Shown piece by piece: positions 8,027-16,731 of a DNA stretch of 64,000 nt. A model generated the notes under the pieces. It made no database searches. It was not told where the DNA came from and worked only from the letters and a program-made list of their open reading frames with translations. The stretch lies in the NCBI GenBank assembly GCA_946554445.1, contig CAMNSD010000011.1, positions 1 through 64,000 of the forward strand, written 5' to 3'. How positions within the stretch are numbered: position 1 is the stretch's first letter; every line of letters starts with the position of its first letter. The position numbers and the translations under genes were made by a program. This DNA comes from an uncultured Lachnospiraceae bacterium. Lineage in GTDB: Bacteria; Bacillota; Clostridia; Lachnospirales; Lachnospiraceae.

Positions 8027-9139
8027 ATGGACGAAAACGTACAGGCAAAGTTTGAGGAGCGTTTAAAAGAACTCCTGGCTATTGCAAAGAAGAAAAAGAA
8101 CATTCTGGAATATCAGGAGATCAATGATTTTTTTGCGGACATGTCTTTGGAGGAAGAGCAGTTCGACAAGATTTTGGAGACACTGGAACAGAATAGTGTG
8201 GATATCCTGCGCATTACCGAGGATGATGATGTGGACGATGAGGAGATCATTCTGACGGAAGAGGACGATGTGGACGTGGAAAATCTCGATTTGTCTGTGC
8301 CGGATGGCATCAGCATCGAGGATCCGGTCAGGATGTATCTGAAAGAGATCGGTAAGGTGCCGCTTTTGAGTGCGGAGGAAGAGATTGAACTGGCCAAGAA
8401 GATGGAGATGGGCGATCTGGAGTCCAAGCAGCGTCTTGCGGAGGCTAACTTACGTCTGGTGGTCAGCATTGCGAAGCGCTATGTGGGGCGCGGCATGCTC
8501 TTTTTGGATCTGATCCAGGAGGGAAATCTGGGATTGATCAAGGCGGTAGAAAAGTTTGACTACCGCAAGGGATATAAGTTCTCTACTTACGCTACCTGGT
8601 GGATCAGGCAGGCCATCACCAGGGCTATTGCCGACCAGGCGAGGACCATTCGTATTCCCGTGCATATGGTGGAGACCATCAACAAGCTGATCCGTGTGAG
8701 CAGACAGCTTTTGCAGGAACTTGGAAGGGAACCTACCCCAGAAGAGATTGCGGAACAGATGAATATGCCGGTGGAACGGGTGCGCGAGATTCTGAAGATT
8801 TCTCAGGAACCGGTATCCTTAGAGACACCCATCGGTGAGGAGGAAGACAGCCATCTGGGCGATTTTATTCAGGATGACAATGTGCCGGTGCCCGCGGACG
8901 CTGCCGCTTTTACCTTATTAAAGGAACAGCTGGTGGAGGTGCTAGGCACCCTGACGGAACGGGAACAGAAGGTATTGAGGCTAAGGTTCGGGTTGGATGA
9001 CGGACGGGCGCGGACGCTTGAGGAAGTGGGGAAAGAATTTAATGTAACCCGTGAGAGAATCAGGCAGATTGAGGCCAAGGCGCTGCGGAAACTGCGTCAC
9101 CCCAGTCGAAGCCGTAAATTAAAGGATTATCTGGACTGA
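8027..9139 (+). CDS. rpoD: Primary sigma factor RpoD/SigA
   Basis: This is the 370-residue housekeeping sigma factor, which directs RNA polymerase to -35/-10 promoters. Region 1.1 ends in a strongly acidic stretch (about residues 60-90). Region 1.2 begins [11 protein letters not shown], region 2 contains [16 protein letters not shown] and the -10 recognition helix around [10 protein letters not shown], and region 4 ends with [20 protein letters not shown] for -35 binding. ATG 8027 is preferred because the only ribosome-binding site (TAGGAAGG, 8007-8014) directly abuts ATG 8015, leaving no spacer. The stop codon overlaps the trmK start by one base (TGATG), which suggests coupled translation. 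Several promoters in this window fit its specificity. Confidence 0.95.
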   Translation: MDENVQAKFEERLKELLAIAKKKKNILEYQEINDFFADMSLEEEQFDKILETLEQNSVDILRITEDDDVDDEEIILTEEDDVDVENLDLSVPDGISIEDPVRMYLKEIGKVPLLSAEEEIELAKKMEMGDLESKQRLAEANLRLVVSIAKRYVGRGMLFLDLIQEGNLGLIKAVEKFDYRKGYKFSTYATWWIRQAITRAIADQARTIRIPVHMVETINKLIRVSRQLLQELGREPTPEEIAEQMNMPVERVREILKISQEPVSLETPIGEEEDSHLGDFIQDDNVPVPADAAAFTLLKEQLVEVLGTLTEREQKVLRLRFGLDDGRARTLEEVGKEFNVTRERIRQIEAKALRKLRHPSRSRKLKDYLD

Positions 9140-10011
9140 TGCGGCCAGAGATGTTATCGAAGAGATTGCAGACGGTGGCCGATATGGTGACCAGGGGAAA
9201 CCGTGTCTGTGATGTGGGATGTGATCACGGATATGTTTCCATCTATCTGGTAAAGCAGGGCATCAGTCCGGGCGTTCTGGCCATGGATGTGCGAAAGGGC
9301 CCGCTTAGCGCCGCAAAAGAACATGTGGCTGAGCAGGATTTGTCGGATCTGATTGAGACAAGATTGTCAGATGGTTTACATAACTATAATATTGGAGAAG
9401 CCCAGTCTCTCATTTGCGCCGGTATGGGCGGCAGATTGATGCGGCAGATTCTGGAAGAGGAGAAAGACAAGGCAGATTCTTTCCGGGAACTGATCCTACA
9501 GCCTCAGTCTGAGATAGAAGAGTTTCGGTGTTTCCTGCGGGAGAATGCTTATCTGATTCAGGATGAAGAGATTCTTGAGGAAGATGGGAAATTCTATCAG
9601 GTGATGCGGGCAGTGCCGGCGGAAAGGCAGAAGGCCGGAGCTGAGACAGTGCTGGCGGGAAGGCAGACAGCAGCATTTGAGGCAATGATGTTGGAAAAGC
9701 AGACTGTCGGAGAGCCTGGTACGGTGTGCAGTGGGAACGAAACGGTTACAAGGATTAGATGGACTACAGGGCAGCAGGTATTGCCAGAAGATAAGTTATG
9801 TAAACTTGAGAATCGTTATGGCCCTGTGAATCTTAATAAAAAAACGAGTGTTCTTTTATCCTATTTGTCTCGCGAAGAACAGATTTACATGGAAATCCTT
9901 GAGAATCTGCGACAGAACGGTTTGTCAGATGAGAGGAGAAAGACAAGGTTTGCGCAGGTGAAAGCATTACTGCGAGATTGCCGGAAAGTATTGGCTTTAC
10001 TATATGGATGA
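9139..10011 (+). CDS. trmK: tRNA (adenine22-N1)-methyltransferase TrmK, with insertion
   Basis: This 290-residue class I SAM methyltransferase matches TrmK, which makes m1A22 in tRNA. SAM-binding motif I is VCDVGCDHGY (residues 23-32), followed by AMDVRKGPL and the family motifs CAGMGG and LILQPQ. The C-terminal helical part resumes at ENRYGPVNLNKKTS. Family members are usually about 230-240 residues; here a low-complexity segment of roughly 60 residues (about 160-222, Ala/Glu/Gln/Thr-rich) is inserted before that C-terminal part. The reading frame is open throughout. The start overlaps the rpoD stop. In many Firmicutes trmK follows rpoD directly, which supports the call. Confidence 0.85.
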   Translation: MRPEMLSKRLQTVADMVTRGNRVCDVGCDHGYVSIYLVKQGISPGVLAMDVRKGPLSAAKEHVAEQDLSDLIETRLSDGLHNYNIGEAQSLICAGMGGRLMRQILEEEKDKADSFRELILQPQSEIEEFRCFLRENAYLIQDEEILEEDGKFYQVMRAVPAERQKAGAETVLAGRQTAAFEAMMLEKQTVGEPGTVCSGNETVTRIRWTTGQQVLPEDKLCKLENRYGPVNLNKKTSVLLSYLSREEQIYMEILENLRQNGLSDERRKTRFAQVKALLRDCRKVLALLYG

Positions 10012-10096
10012 AATTATTCTTTGCCATTCGGTTTATATCATTTTGGATGTTGTTAGTTAACATAATATTTTTCAAACGCGGAAGGAGGACTTGCCA

Positions 10097-11752
10097 ATGG
10101 TTACGATCAAAATCAATGGGAAAGAGAGGCTCTATGAGGATGGTATCAAGTATGAGATCATAGCGGAGGAGCATCAGAATGAGTACGTGAGTCAGATTGC
10201 CCTGGTGACGGTGAACGGCAAGATCCGGGAACTGATGAAGCGTGTGGACAGGGATTGCGAACTGGAATTTATTACCTGTTCGGATCAGATCGGTCATAAG
10301 ACTTATGTAAGAACGGCAATTATGTTGATGTTAAAAGCTATTAAAGATGTGGCCGGTATGGAAGCGGCCGCCAATGTGAAGGTGGAGTTTGCCATTGGTG
10401 CTGGCTATTACTGTGCGTTTAGAAACGGTCTGCAGATGGACGAGAAGACCATCGAGAGAGTGAAAGAACGTATGGGCGAATTGGTGGATATGGATCTTTT
10501 GGTGACCAAGAAGGCTTATCCGGCGGATGAGGCGGTGGCGCTTTTTAAGGAGAACGGCATGATGGATAAGGTGTCTTTGTTCCGTTACCGTAGAAGTTCC
10601 AATATCAATGTTTATTGTATGGGTGATTATTATGATTATTTCTATGGTTATATGATGCCCAGTACCGGTTATATCAAGAGTTTTGACCTCTTTGCCTATG
10701 AGGAGGGCATTATCTTACTTTTGCCGGAAAAAGAAGATCCGGAGACGTTGCCAGAGTTCGTGCCCAGGAAGAAATTGTTCCAGACACTGATGACCACAGG
10801 GGAGTGGGGCAAAGACATCGGGATTGATACGGTGGGTGATTTGAACGATCAGATCTGTCAAGGCAGCATCTCCGAAATGATTCATGTGCAGGAAGCGCTG
10901 CAGGAAAGGCGCATCAGCGAGATCGCCAGGGATATTGCAAGGCGGGAAGGTGTGAAATTTGTGATGATAGCTGGTCCTTCTTCATCGGGCAAGACCACCT
11001 TTTCCCATAGATTGTCTGTCCAGCTGCGCACGTATGGCTTAAGGCCGCATCCCATTGGATTGGATAACTATTATTTGGATCACGATAAAACGCCCTTGGA
11101 TGATGCAGGCAATCCAGACTTTGAGTGTTTGGAAGCCCTGGATGTGGAGCAATTTAATAAGGATATGACAGATCTTCTTATGGGTAAGACGGTACAGCTG
11201 CCTACCTTTAATTTTAAGACGGGTAAGAGGGAGTACAGCGGTAAGGAGACGGTTCTTGGCAAGGAAGATATTCTTGTGATCGAGGGGATACATGGACTCA
11301 ACGAAAAGATGTCCTATTCCCTGCCGGTGGAGAGTAAGTATAAGATTTATATCAGTGCGCTCACGACATTGAATGTGGATGAACATAACAGGATTCCTAC
11401 CACAGACAACAGGCTTTTGCGCCGGATGGTGCGGGATGCCAGGACAAGGGGAACTTCGGCGCAGAGAACGATTGCCATGTGGTCATCGGTCAGACGGGGT
11501 GAGGAAAAATACATATTCCCCTTCCAGGAAGAGGCGGATGCCATGTTTAATTCCGCGATGCTTTATGAACTGGCTGTGCTCAAACAGTATGCGGAACCCT
11601 TGCTTTTCAGTATAAAGAAAGGGGAACCGGGGTATTATGAAGCCAAGAGACTTTTAAAATTCCTCGAGTATTTCCTAGGTGTCAGCAGTGAGGAACTGCC
11701 TAAAAATTCCTTGTGTAGGGAATTTGTGGGTGGAAGCTGCTTTGACGTTTAA
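10097..11752 (+). CDS. Nucleoside (uridine-type) kinase with N-terminal TGS/ThrRS-like region
   Basis: This 551-residue protein ends with a P-loop kinase of the uridine kinase/phosphoribulokinase type: GPSSSGKTTFSHRLS at about residues 293-307, then GLDNYYLDHD and EGIHGLNE. The N-terminal half starts with a TGS-like fold (VTIKINGKERLYEDG), followed by a region like the editing domain of threonyl-tRNA synthetase. This arrangement is known in Firmicutes and Thermotoga nucleoside kinases. It probably phosphorylates uridine or cytidine to the monophosphate; the N-terminal role is unknown. ATG 10097 is 8 bases after GGAGG, better than the in-frame TTG 10091. Its stop codon overlaps the first pairing bases of RNase P RNA. 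Confidence 0.8.
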   Translation: MVTIKINGKERLYEDGIKYEIIAEEHQNEYVSQIALVTVNGKIRELMKRVDRDCELEFITCSDQIGHKTYVRTAIMLMLKAIKDVAGMEAAANVKVEFAIGAGYYCAFRNGLQMDEKTIERVKERMGELVDMDLLVTKKAYPADEAVALFKENGMMDKVSLFRYRRSSNINVYCMGDYYDYFYGYMMPSTGYIKSFDLFAYEEGIILLLPEKEDPETLPEFVPRKKLFQTLMTTGEWGKDIGIDTVGDLNDQICQGSISEMIHVQEALQERRISEIARDIARREGVKFVMIAGPSSSGKTTFSHRLSVQLRTYGLRPHPIGLDNYYLDHDKTPLDDAGNPDFECLEALDVEQFNKDMTDLLMGKTVQLPTFNFKTGKREYSGKETVLGKEDILVIEGIHGLNEKMSYSLPVESKYKIYISALTTLNVDEHNRIPTTDNRLLRRMVRDARTRGTSAQRTIAMWSSVRRGEEKYIFPFQEEADAMFNSAMLYELAVLKQYAEPLLFSIKKGEPGYYEAKRLLKFLEYFLGVSSEELPKNSLCREFVGGSCFDV

Positions 11753-12165
11753 TAAGTAGAACAAATGATCGCGGCTGCACAGACGAAAGGGTGCAGGTGA
11801 GGAAAGTCCGGGCTTCATAGGGCAGGATGCCGGATAACGTCCGGTGGAGGCGACTCCAAGGCCAGTGCAACAGAAAAGAAACAGCCCCGCAGTTTTTGCT
11901 CAGGCAAGGCTGTGGTGAAGCCGTGAAGCGGCTTTGGGACTTCCACGAATGTGGAAGTCCACGGTTATGGTGGAATGGCAGTGTAAGAGACTACCGCTGC
12001 CCCGGTAACGGGGCAGGCTGTGTAAACCCCATCCGAAGCAAGACCAAATAGAAAGCGATAGGCCGGCCCGGTCTGCTTTCAGGTAGGTCGCTTGAGGTCT
12101 TCGGCAACGAAGATCCTAGATAGATGATCATTCGCGACATAACCCGGCTTATCGTTCTGCTTATT
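11751..12165 (+). ncRNA. rnpB: RNase P RNA, bacterial class A
   Basis: This is the catalytic RNA of RNase P, which cuts the 5' leader from tRNA precursors. Universal elements are clear: GAGGAAAGTCCGGGCT near the 5' side, AGACCAAATAG in the middle and AACCCGGCTTATCG near the 3' end. The outer helix P1 pairs 11751-11762 with 12154-12165, 12 pairs with one G-T. The layout, with CATAGGGCAGGATGCCGG and TAGATAGATGATCATTCGCGAC, is that of class A. The P1 5' strand begins inside the stop codon of the upstream kinase gene, so the true 5' end may be a few bases later. ORFs inside it are not real. Confidence 0.95.
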
Positions 12166-12195
12166 TTCAGACAGATATAGGAAATCAAAGGCACA

Positions 12196-12257
12196 GGGCA
12201 CAGGAAGCAAAAAGTTCTTCTCCTGAAAAGAGGAGAAAACGGGTGTTTCTTGTGCCC
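12196..12257 (+). other. Two-tier stem-loop after rnpB
   Basis: An outer stem of about 14 pairs (12196-12209 with 12244-12257) encloses an inner 7-pair hairpin (12218-12224 with 12231-12237, loop GAAAAG) across an asymmetric internal loop. There is no T run, so it is not a simple terminator. It lies between rnpB and a secreted protease gene. It may be a processed 3' part of the rnpB transcript or a leader structure of the protease mRNA. Confidence 0.5.
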
Positions 12258-12307
12258 CTTGCAATGGAAAGAAATGATCGTGAGTTTAGTGGAGGTACGG
12301 CTGCAGT

Positions 12308-13117
12308 ATGTGGAGTAAAAGCGGCGTGAAAAATAAAATAATATATGTTATTATATTTGCGCTGTATCTGTTCTGTATACCGCAGCCGGTGCAGGCAAAA
12401 GAGACTTCCCTGCCGCCACATCTGATCCAGGCTGTGAATGATCAGGATATTTATGAGGGATTAGTGGCGCTAGGTTTTCTGGAGTGTGAGACGCTTGAGG
12501 AAGAAGATCTGCCCAGGGCTTATGAAATCGTGAAAGATTGTGTAGTGCGGGTAAATATGGGGAACGCTTATGGCAGCGGCGTGATATGGCAGTTCACAAA
12601 TGATTCTGTGATCATTGCTACCAATGAACATGTGTTAGAATATTGGGATGATATGCTGGGATTTATTTATTTTTCCGAAGGATATTTTGTCAATGCCAGG
12701 GTGCTTGGCATTTCCGATGTTTATGATGTGGGCTTCCTTGTAGTGGACAGGGAAGAACTTGGATATGAGGCATTGGAGTCGCTATGTCATGTGAATAAGG
12801 ATGAGACGGCTTTTGAGAACCTGTCGGCGGGCGATGATATGTTCTGTGTGGGAGCGGGCAGGGAGATTGGCGATGTGGAATATCATGAGGGTACGATAGA
12901 GGATAAAATGATATATATAGATGACTTTAACAACGAAATGTTGTATGGAAACAGCTATGCCAGGGCAGGAATGTCAGGCGGTGGTGTTTTTGACGGTTAT
13001 GGGCACTTTATCGGTATGCTCACCGGTGGAACACTGAGAAACGAGATTGCGGCAGTGCCGCTTCCTTTTGTGGTGGATGCCTGGGAGGAAGTGTCAGGGA
13101 GCACGGCTTTGGAATGA
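12308..13117 (+). CDS. Secreted trypsin-like serine protease
   Basis: This 269-residue protein has a signal peptide (about residues 1-30, ending PVQA) and the S1-type triad: H108 in ATNEHVL, D140 in YDVGFLVV and S223 in AGMSGGGVF, each in the expected order and context (GSGV before the His, DVGFL at the Asp, SGGGVF at the Ser). The mature enzyme should act outside the cytosolic membrane. No PDZ domain follows, unlike HtrA. GGAGGT lies about 12 bases before the ATG, slightly far. The stop overlaps the start of the next membrane protein by 4 bases (ATGA), so the two are probably made together. The substrate is unknown. Confidence 0.8.
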   Translation: MWSKSGVKNKIIYVIIFALYLFCIPQPVQAKETSLPPHLIQAVNDQDIYEGLVALGFLECETLEEEDLPRAYEIVKDCVVRVNMGNAYGSGVIWQFTNDSVIIATNEHVLEYWDDMLGFIYFSEGYFVNARVLGISDVYDVGFLVVDREELGYEALESLCHVNKDETAFENLSAGDDMFCVGAGREIGDVEYHEGTIEDKMIYIDDFNNEMLYGNSYARAGMSGGGVFDGYGHFIGMLTGGTLRNEIAAVPLPFVVDAWEEVSGSTALE

Positions 13118-14130
13118 GGATGGGGATGGAACGGGAAGATAAGATCAGTTTTCAGGTAAAGGAACATGGAATCGTGTTGGCTGGTGGGATTTTTGTGATC
13201 GGATTTGTTCTGTTTATCTTGGTGATGGGACTTCGTTATCCATCGGCAGGCGGGAACCGGCCGGTGTTTGTTACAACCTTGGCTGCTATGCTGGCTTGTG
13301 GGATTCTGGTGTGCGTCATGTATTTTCACCGCCGCTTGATAGTGGAGGAAATGAGAATATATTATGTTAACTTTCGTGGAAAGAAAAAGGAATTTTCCTT
13401 GAATGATATCGGATATTGTAAGTTGGGATTATCTGGGAATAAGAAGGAACCGCATGCGGAGTCTATCATAGTCTATGATTTGATGGGAAAGAAGTTATGT
13501 AAACTCGAAATGAATATGACGGGCGCCCGGAAGTTCCTGCAGTATCTGTTGGATAATCAGGTTAAGATAGAATGGGCGGAAGCTGGAAAAGAACCTCTCA
13601 GTGTCAGGGAGCCGGAACTTATGGTAAAGACAGTCTGCCGGGAGGAGATTGGCAGGCATACGGAGGCATTTTATGAAATGATCAGTCCGGTTTTCAGCGA
13701 CTGGGAGAAGCAATATCAGCGATTTGACGCGCACTGGGAGTTTGGATTTGTAGAATATGCGCAGGAGGAGATCACAGCCCAGAAGGATATGTGGCAGTGG
13801 GAGAGCACAGTGCAGGCAAATAAGGAAGATGAATTGCCGGAGGACTATATTTGTATTGTGGAGGCCTATTTAAAGAGAGGGGAAGAGTATGTTATGAACC
13901 GAAAGGGATTTGTGACAGGATTTGTCATTCCCTATATCTGGCAGAATCAATCCTATCAGATCGGGGAAAGCAGGAGAATCCGTAAGATGGATGAGACCTA
14001 TTTGCTGGAACGTCTGGCAATCCGTCTTCGGCTGATGGCGGAGGAACTTCCCAGACATTCCTATCATATGCAGGCACTTACTTTCGGTCATAAACTGCAG
14101 AAAAAAGCAGGGGAACTTTCGAAGACATGA
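13114..14130 (+). CDS. Membrane protein of unknown function, coupled to the protease
   Basis: I do not recognise this 338-residue protein as a named family. It has two predicted membrane helices near residues 20-40 and 47-67. Next comes a beta-rich stretch (MRIYYVNFRGKKKEFSLNDIGYCKLG) that looks like the PH-like domains of bacterial membrane proteins. The C-terminal 200 residues are soluble, charged and helix-rich. ATG 13114 overlaps the protease stop by 4 bases; in-frame ATGs at 13120 and 13126 are alternatives. The tight coupling suggests the pair works together, for instance as membrane sensor and secreted protease, but nothing in the sequence proves this. Confidence 0.55.
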   Translation: MRMGMEREDKISFQVKEHGIVLAGGIFVIGFVLFILVMGLRYPSAGGNRPVFVTTLAAMLACGILVCVMYFHRRLIVEEMRIYYVNFRGKKKEFSLNDIGYCKLGLSGNKKEPHAESIIVYDLMGKKLCKLEMNMTGARKFLQYLLDNQVKIEWAEAGKEPLSVREPELMVKTVCREEIGRHTEAFYEMISPVFSDWEKQYQRFDAHWEFGFVEYAQEEITAQKDMWQWESTVQANKEDELPEDYICIVEAYLKRGEEYVMNRKGFVTGFVIPYIWQNQSYQIGESRRIRKMDETYLLERLAIRLRLMAEELPRHSYHMQALTFGHKLQKKAGELSKT

Positions 14131-14258
14131 TAGAAATAAGAAAAAGACAAGTGAGGGAATGTAAAATCGAGGATATACCTTTGTAATAAAATGTGGTAAA
14201 ATAAACAGGATGGGTATTTTTAAGCGGTTATAGCAGATGAGAGAGAAAGGGGATTGCC

Positions 14259-15134
14259 ATGGCATTGTTTCAGATTAGTAATGAAAAGATAACCATACAG
14301 GTGGATAGCCTGGGAGCGGAACTAAAGTCACTGAAAAGTGTGGCACAAGGCAGAGAGTATATGTGGCAGGCTGATCCTGCTTATTGGAAGAGAACTTCAC
14401 CGATTTTATTTCCTTTCGTAGGCGGCTTGAAGAATGGCGTCTATCGAGCAAAAGGCGGGGAATTTTCCATGTGTCAGCATGGATTTGCCAGGGATATGGA
14501 GTTTCAGTTAAAAAGCCAGGTGGCCACGGAGATTTGGTTCCGACTGGAATCCAATGAGGAGACACTGGCAAAATATCCTTATCCTTTCGTATTGGAGATT
14601 GGCTATGAACTCGCAGACTGTACGGTCGTGGTAAAATGGCGGGTAAAGAATCCGGGACAGGAAACCATGTATTTTTCCATCGGCGGGCATCCGGGATTTC
14701 TGTGTCCCATTGATGTGGACAGACAGCAGACGGAGTATCAGATTTTGTTTGACAGGAAGGACCAGGTGGTAACCTCCTGTATTGAGAATGGATTGGTAAA
14801 TGGCCAGACAAACATATATAAGTTGCAAGAGGGAAAACTGCCCATCACGGAGCATCTGTTTGACGGCGATGCATTGGTCATCGAGAATCATCAGGCGCAA
14901 AGCGTGGCGTTGGCAGGTCCCGATGAAAAGGCATATTTGACGGTGGAATTTGATGCACCGTTATTCGGTGTCTGGTCCCCGCCGGGAAAGAACGCGCCTT
15001 TTATCTGCATCGAACCCTGGTATGGCCGGTGCGACAGCACGAACTTTGCAGGAGAATTAAAAGAACGCGAGTGGGGACAGGAACTTTTGGCAGGCGCTGA
15101 ATTTACCGCAGGGTATAAGATTACAATCTCATGA
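14259..15134 (+). CDS. Aldose 1-epimerase family protein (LacX-like)
   Basis: This 291-residue cytosolic protein has the galactose mutarotase fold. Signatures are SPILFPFVGGLKNGVYR, the histidine in CQHGFARDMEF, and IGGHPGFLCP, which carries the second conserved His. A C-terminal FICIEPWYGRCDS contributes the acidic residue region. It resembles the LacX subgroup rather than GalM. Members interconvert sugar anomers or bind phosphorylated sugars; the actual substrate is unknown. AAAGGGG precedes the ATG. It is 19 bases before an ABC transporter gene and may share its transcript, though no functional link is evident. Confidence 0.8.
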   Translation: MALFQISNEKITIQVDSLGAELKSLKSVAQGREYMWQADPAYWKRTSPILFPFVGGLKNGVYRAKGGEFSMCQHGFARDMEFQLKSQVATEIWFRLESNEETLAKYPYPFVLEIGYELADCTVVVKWRVKNPGQETMYFSIGGHPGFLCPIDVDRQQTEYQILFDRKDQVVTSCIENGLVNGQTNIYKLQEGKLPITEHLFDGDALVIENHQAQSVALAGPDEKAYLTVEFDAPLFGVWSPPGKNAPFICIEPWYGRCDSTNFAGELKEREWGQELLAGAEFTAGYKITIS

Positions 15135-15153
15135 GAGACGAAGGAGGGAGTAT

Positions 15154-15852
15154 ATGGCACCGATAGTACAGTGTATGGGGCTGACTAAGACCTATGGGCG
15201 AAAGATAGCCCTCAATCAGATTTATTTAAATCTGGAACGCAGCAGGATCATCGGGCTGCTGGGGCCTAATGGGAGCGGAAAGACCACCCTCATTAAGATT
15301 ATGAATGGATTGCTTAAGCCAACGGCCGGTGATGTATTGATCAATGGACAAAGACCGGGTATTGACACGAAATTCCGGATATCCTATCTGCCGGAGCGGA
15401 CTTATCTGAATCCGAGCATGAAAGTGATCGAAGTGGTTCAGTATTTTCAGGACTTTTATCCGGATTTTCGGATGGACAGGGCCTATGATATGTTGTCGCG
15501 GTTACAGATCCAGCCTAATGAGCGGCTGAAAAACCTTTCCAAGGGTACGAAAGAAAAGGTGCAGCTGATCCTGGTCATGAGCAGGGATGCGGATCTGTAT
15601 ATTCTGGATGAGCCCATTGCCGGTGTGGATCCGGCTTCCAGGGATTATATCCTGCACACCATTGTCAGCAACTATAACAGGAACGCTTCCATCCTGCTGT
15701 CTACGCATCTGATTTCGGATGTGGAGAACATACTGGATGAGGTGGTGTTTATCAAATATGGAAGTATCGTACTGCAGGCCGGCGCAGAACAGATCAGGCA
15801 GAACGAACACAAGTCCATAGATCGTTTCTTCAGGGAGGTGTTCGCATGTTAG
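15154..15852 (+). CDS. ABC transporter ATP-binding protein
   Basis: This is a 232-residue ATPase subunit. Walker A is GPNGSGKTT (about residues 35-43), the signature is the variant LSKGTKEK, Walker B is LYILDEPIAGVDP and the switch His is in LLSTHLIS. The subgroup resembles YtrB/EcsA-type exporters that pair with a single membrane subunit. The next gene starts 7 bases before this stop and encodes a six-helix membrane protein, so the pair forms a complete half-transporter. The substrate is unknown; this class often exports peptides or protects against envelope-active compounds (family knowledge). Confidence 0.85.
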   Translation: MAPIVQCMGLTKTYGRKIALNQIYLNLERSRIIGLLGPNGSGKTTLIKIMNGLLKPTAGDVLINGQRPGIDTKFRISYLPERTYLNPSMKVIEVVQYFQDFYPDFRMDRAYDMLSRLQIQPNERLKNLSKGTKEKVQLILVMSRDADLYILDEPIAGVDPASRDYILHTIVSNYNRNASILLSTHLISDVENILDEVVFIKYGSIVLQAGAEQIRQNEHKSIDRFFREVFAC

Positions 15853-16637
15853 GAAAATTGATGAAATATGAGTGGAAGGCCACCTGGAAGTTTTTGTGTA
15901 TAGCGAACTTGATGATCGTGGTGATGACGATTATTGCGGATATCACTGTAAAACTGGACTTTTTTGCTTATGACAAAGACACCATGCTGCAGTTCATAGC
16001 AATGATGGTGATGATGACTTATGTGTTGAGTATGTTTGCAATGGTGGTAGGCGTGGCAATCTTTCTGGTGTATCGCTTTTATACATCCACCTACAGCGAT
16101 CAGGGATATCTCTTACATACACTGCCGGTAGATAAGCACCATATCATTATTGCCAAAGTGCTGGTGAGCGCGCTGTGGATTATTCTGTGCGAGGCGGTGA
16201 TGTACCTGTCGGTGGTTGTGTTGATCGCATCGAATGGTGAATTGCTTGAAACAATAACGGACAGTATGGACGTGATCATATCCCTGGCGATTGCCGAAGA
16301 TGTACAGCTGAAGGGATTTGCGATAGTTATGACTTTTATCGCGCTGTTGTTTAGTCTGTTCGCAAAACTGTTGAAGGTGACCGCATGTATCTCCCTGGGA
16401 CAGCTTTCTGCGAACCATAAGCTGTTGTTCTCAGTGTTGTATTATTTTGGCATCTATGTGGTACAGAAAATCTTTACGGGGTTTTATTTTGTCTTTACAG
16501 TTGCGATGATTAAGAATGACAGCTATGAGATGGATATGTACGGCTGGGAGAGCATGTTGGTTTCGGGCATCATATATAGTGTGGTGTTCTATCTGATCAC
16601 TTGGTATGTGATGGATAAGAAGTTGAATTTGGAGTAA
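15846..16637 (+). CDS. ABC transporter permease
   Basis: This 263-residue integral membrane protein has about six hydrophobic segments: near residues 18-35, 48-80, 100-125, 150-175, 190-215 and 235-255. The layout matches the ABC-2-like permeases that partner with YtrB-type ATPases. YRFYTSTYSDQGYLLHTLPV after the second segment is the typical cytosolic loop of these proteins (MLxRTLPV-like). It overlaps the ATPase gene by 7 bases, which implies coupled synthesis. A 94-base gap with no clear terminator separates it from the CobW gene. The substrate is not predictable. Confidence 0.8.
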   Translation: MLGKLMKYEWKATWKFLCIANLMIVVMTIIADITVKLDFFAYDKDTMLQFIAMMVMMTYVLSMFAMVVGVAIFLVYRFYTSTYSDQGYLLHTLPVDKHHIIIAKVLVSALWIILCEAVMYLSVVVLIASNGELLETITDSMDVIISLAIAEDVQLKGFAIVMTFIALLFSLFAKLLKVTACISLGQLSANHKLLFSVLYYFGIYVVQKIFTGFYFVFTVAMIKNDSYEMDMYGWESMLVSGIIYSVVFYLITWYVMDKKLNLE

Positions 16638-16731
16638 GATGCTGCGTTGCCATTGAACGTAACATGATGCTTAAGGATTTTTAGATGAATCTTCTGAGAT
16701 TTGAAAAAGGTAAGAAAGGCAAGGTGTAATC

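Noticed and set aside
11827..12194. Small open frames inside the RNase P RNA region.
   Set aside because: They lie within a conserved structural RNA and have no coding features.
16638..16731. Searched for a Zur-type operator or metal riboswitch before the His-rich CobW gene.
   Set aside because: No palindrome like a Zur box and no recognisable riboswitch core was seen.
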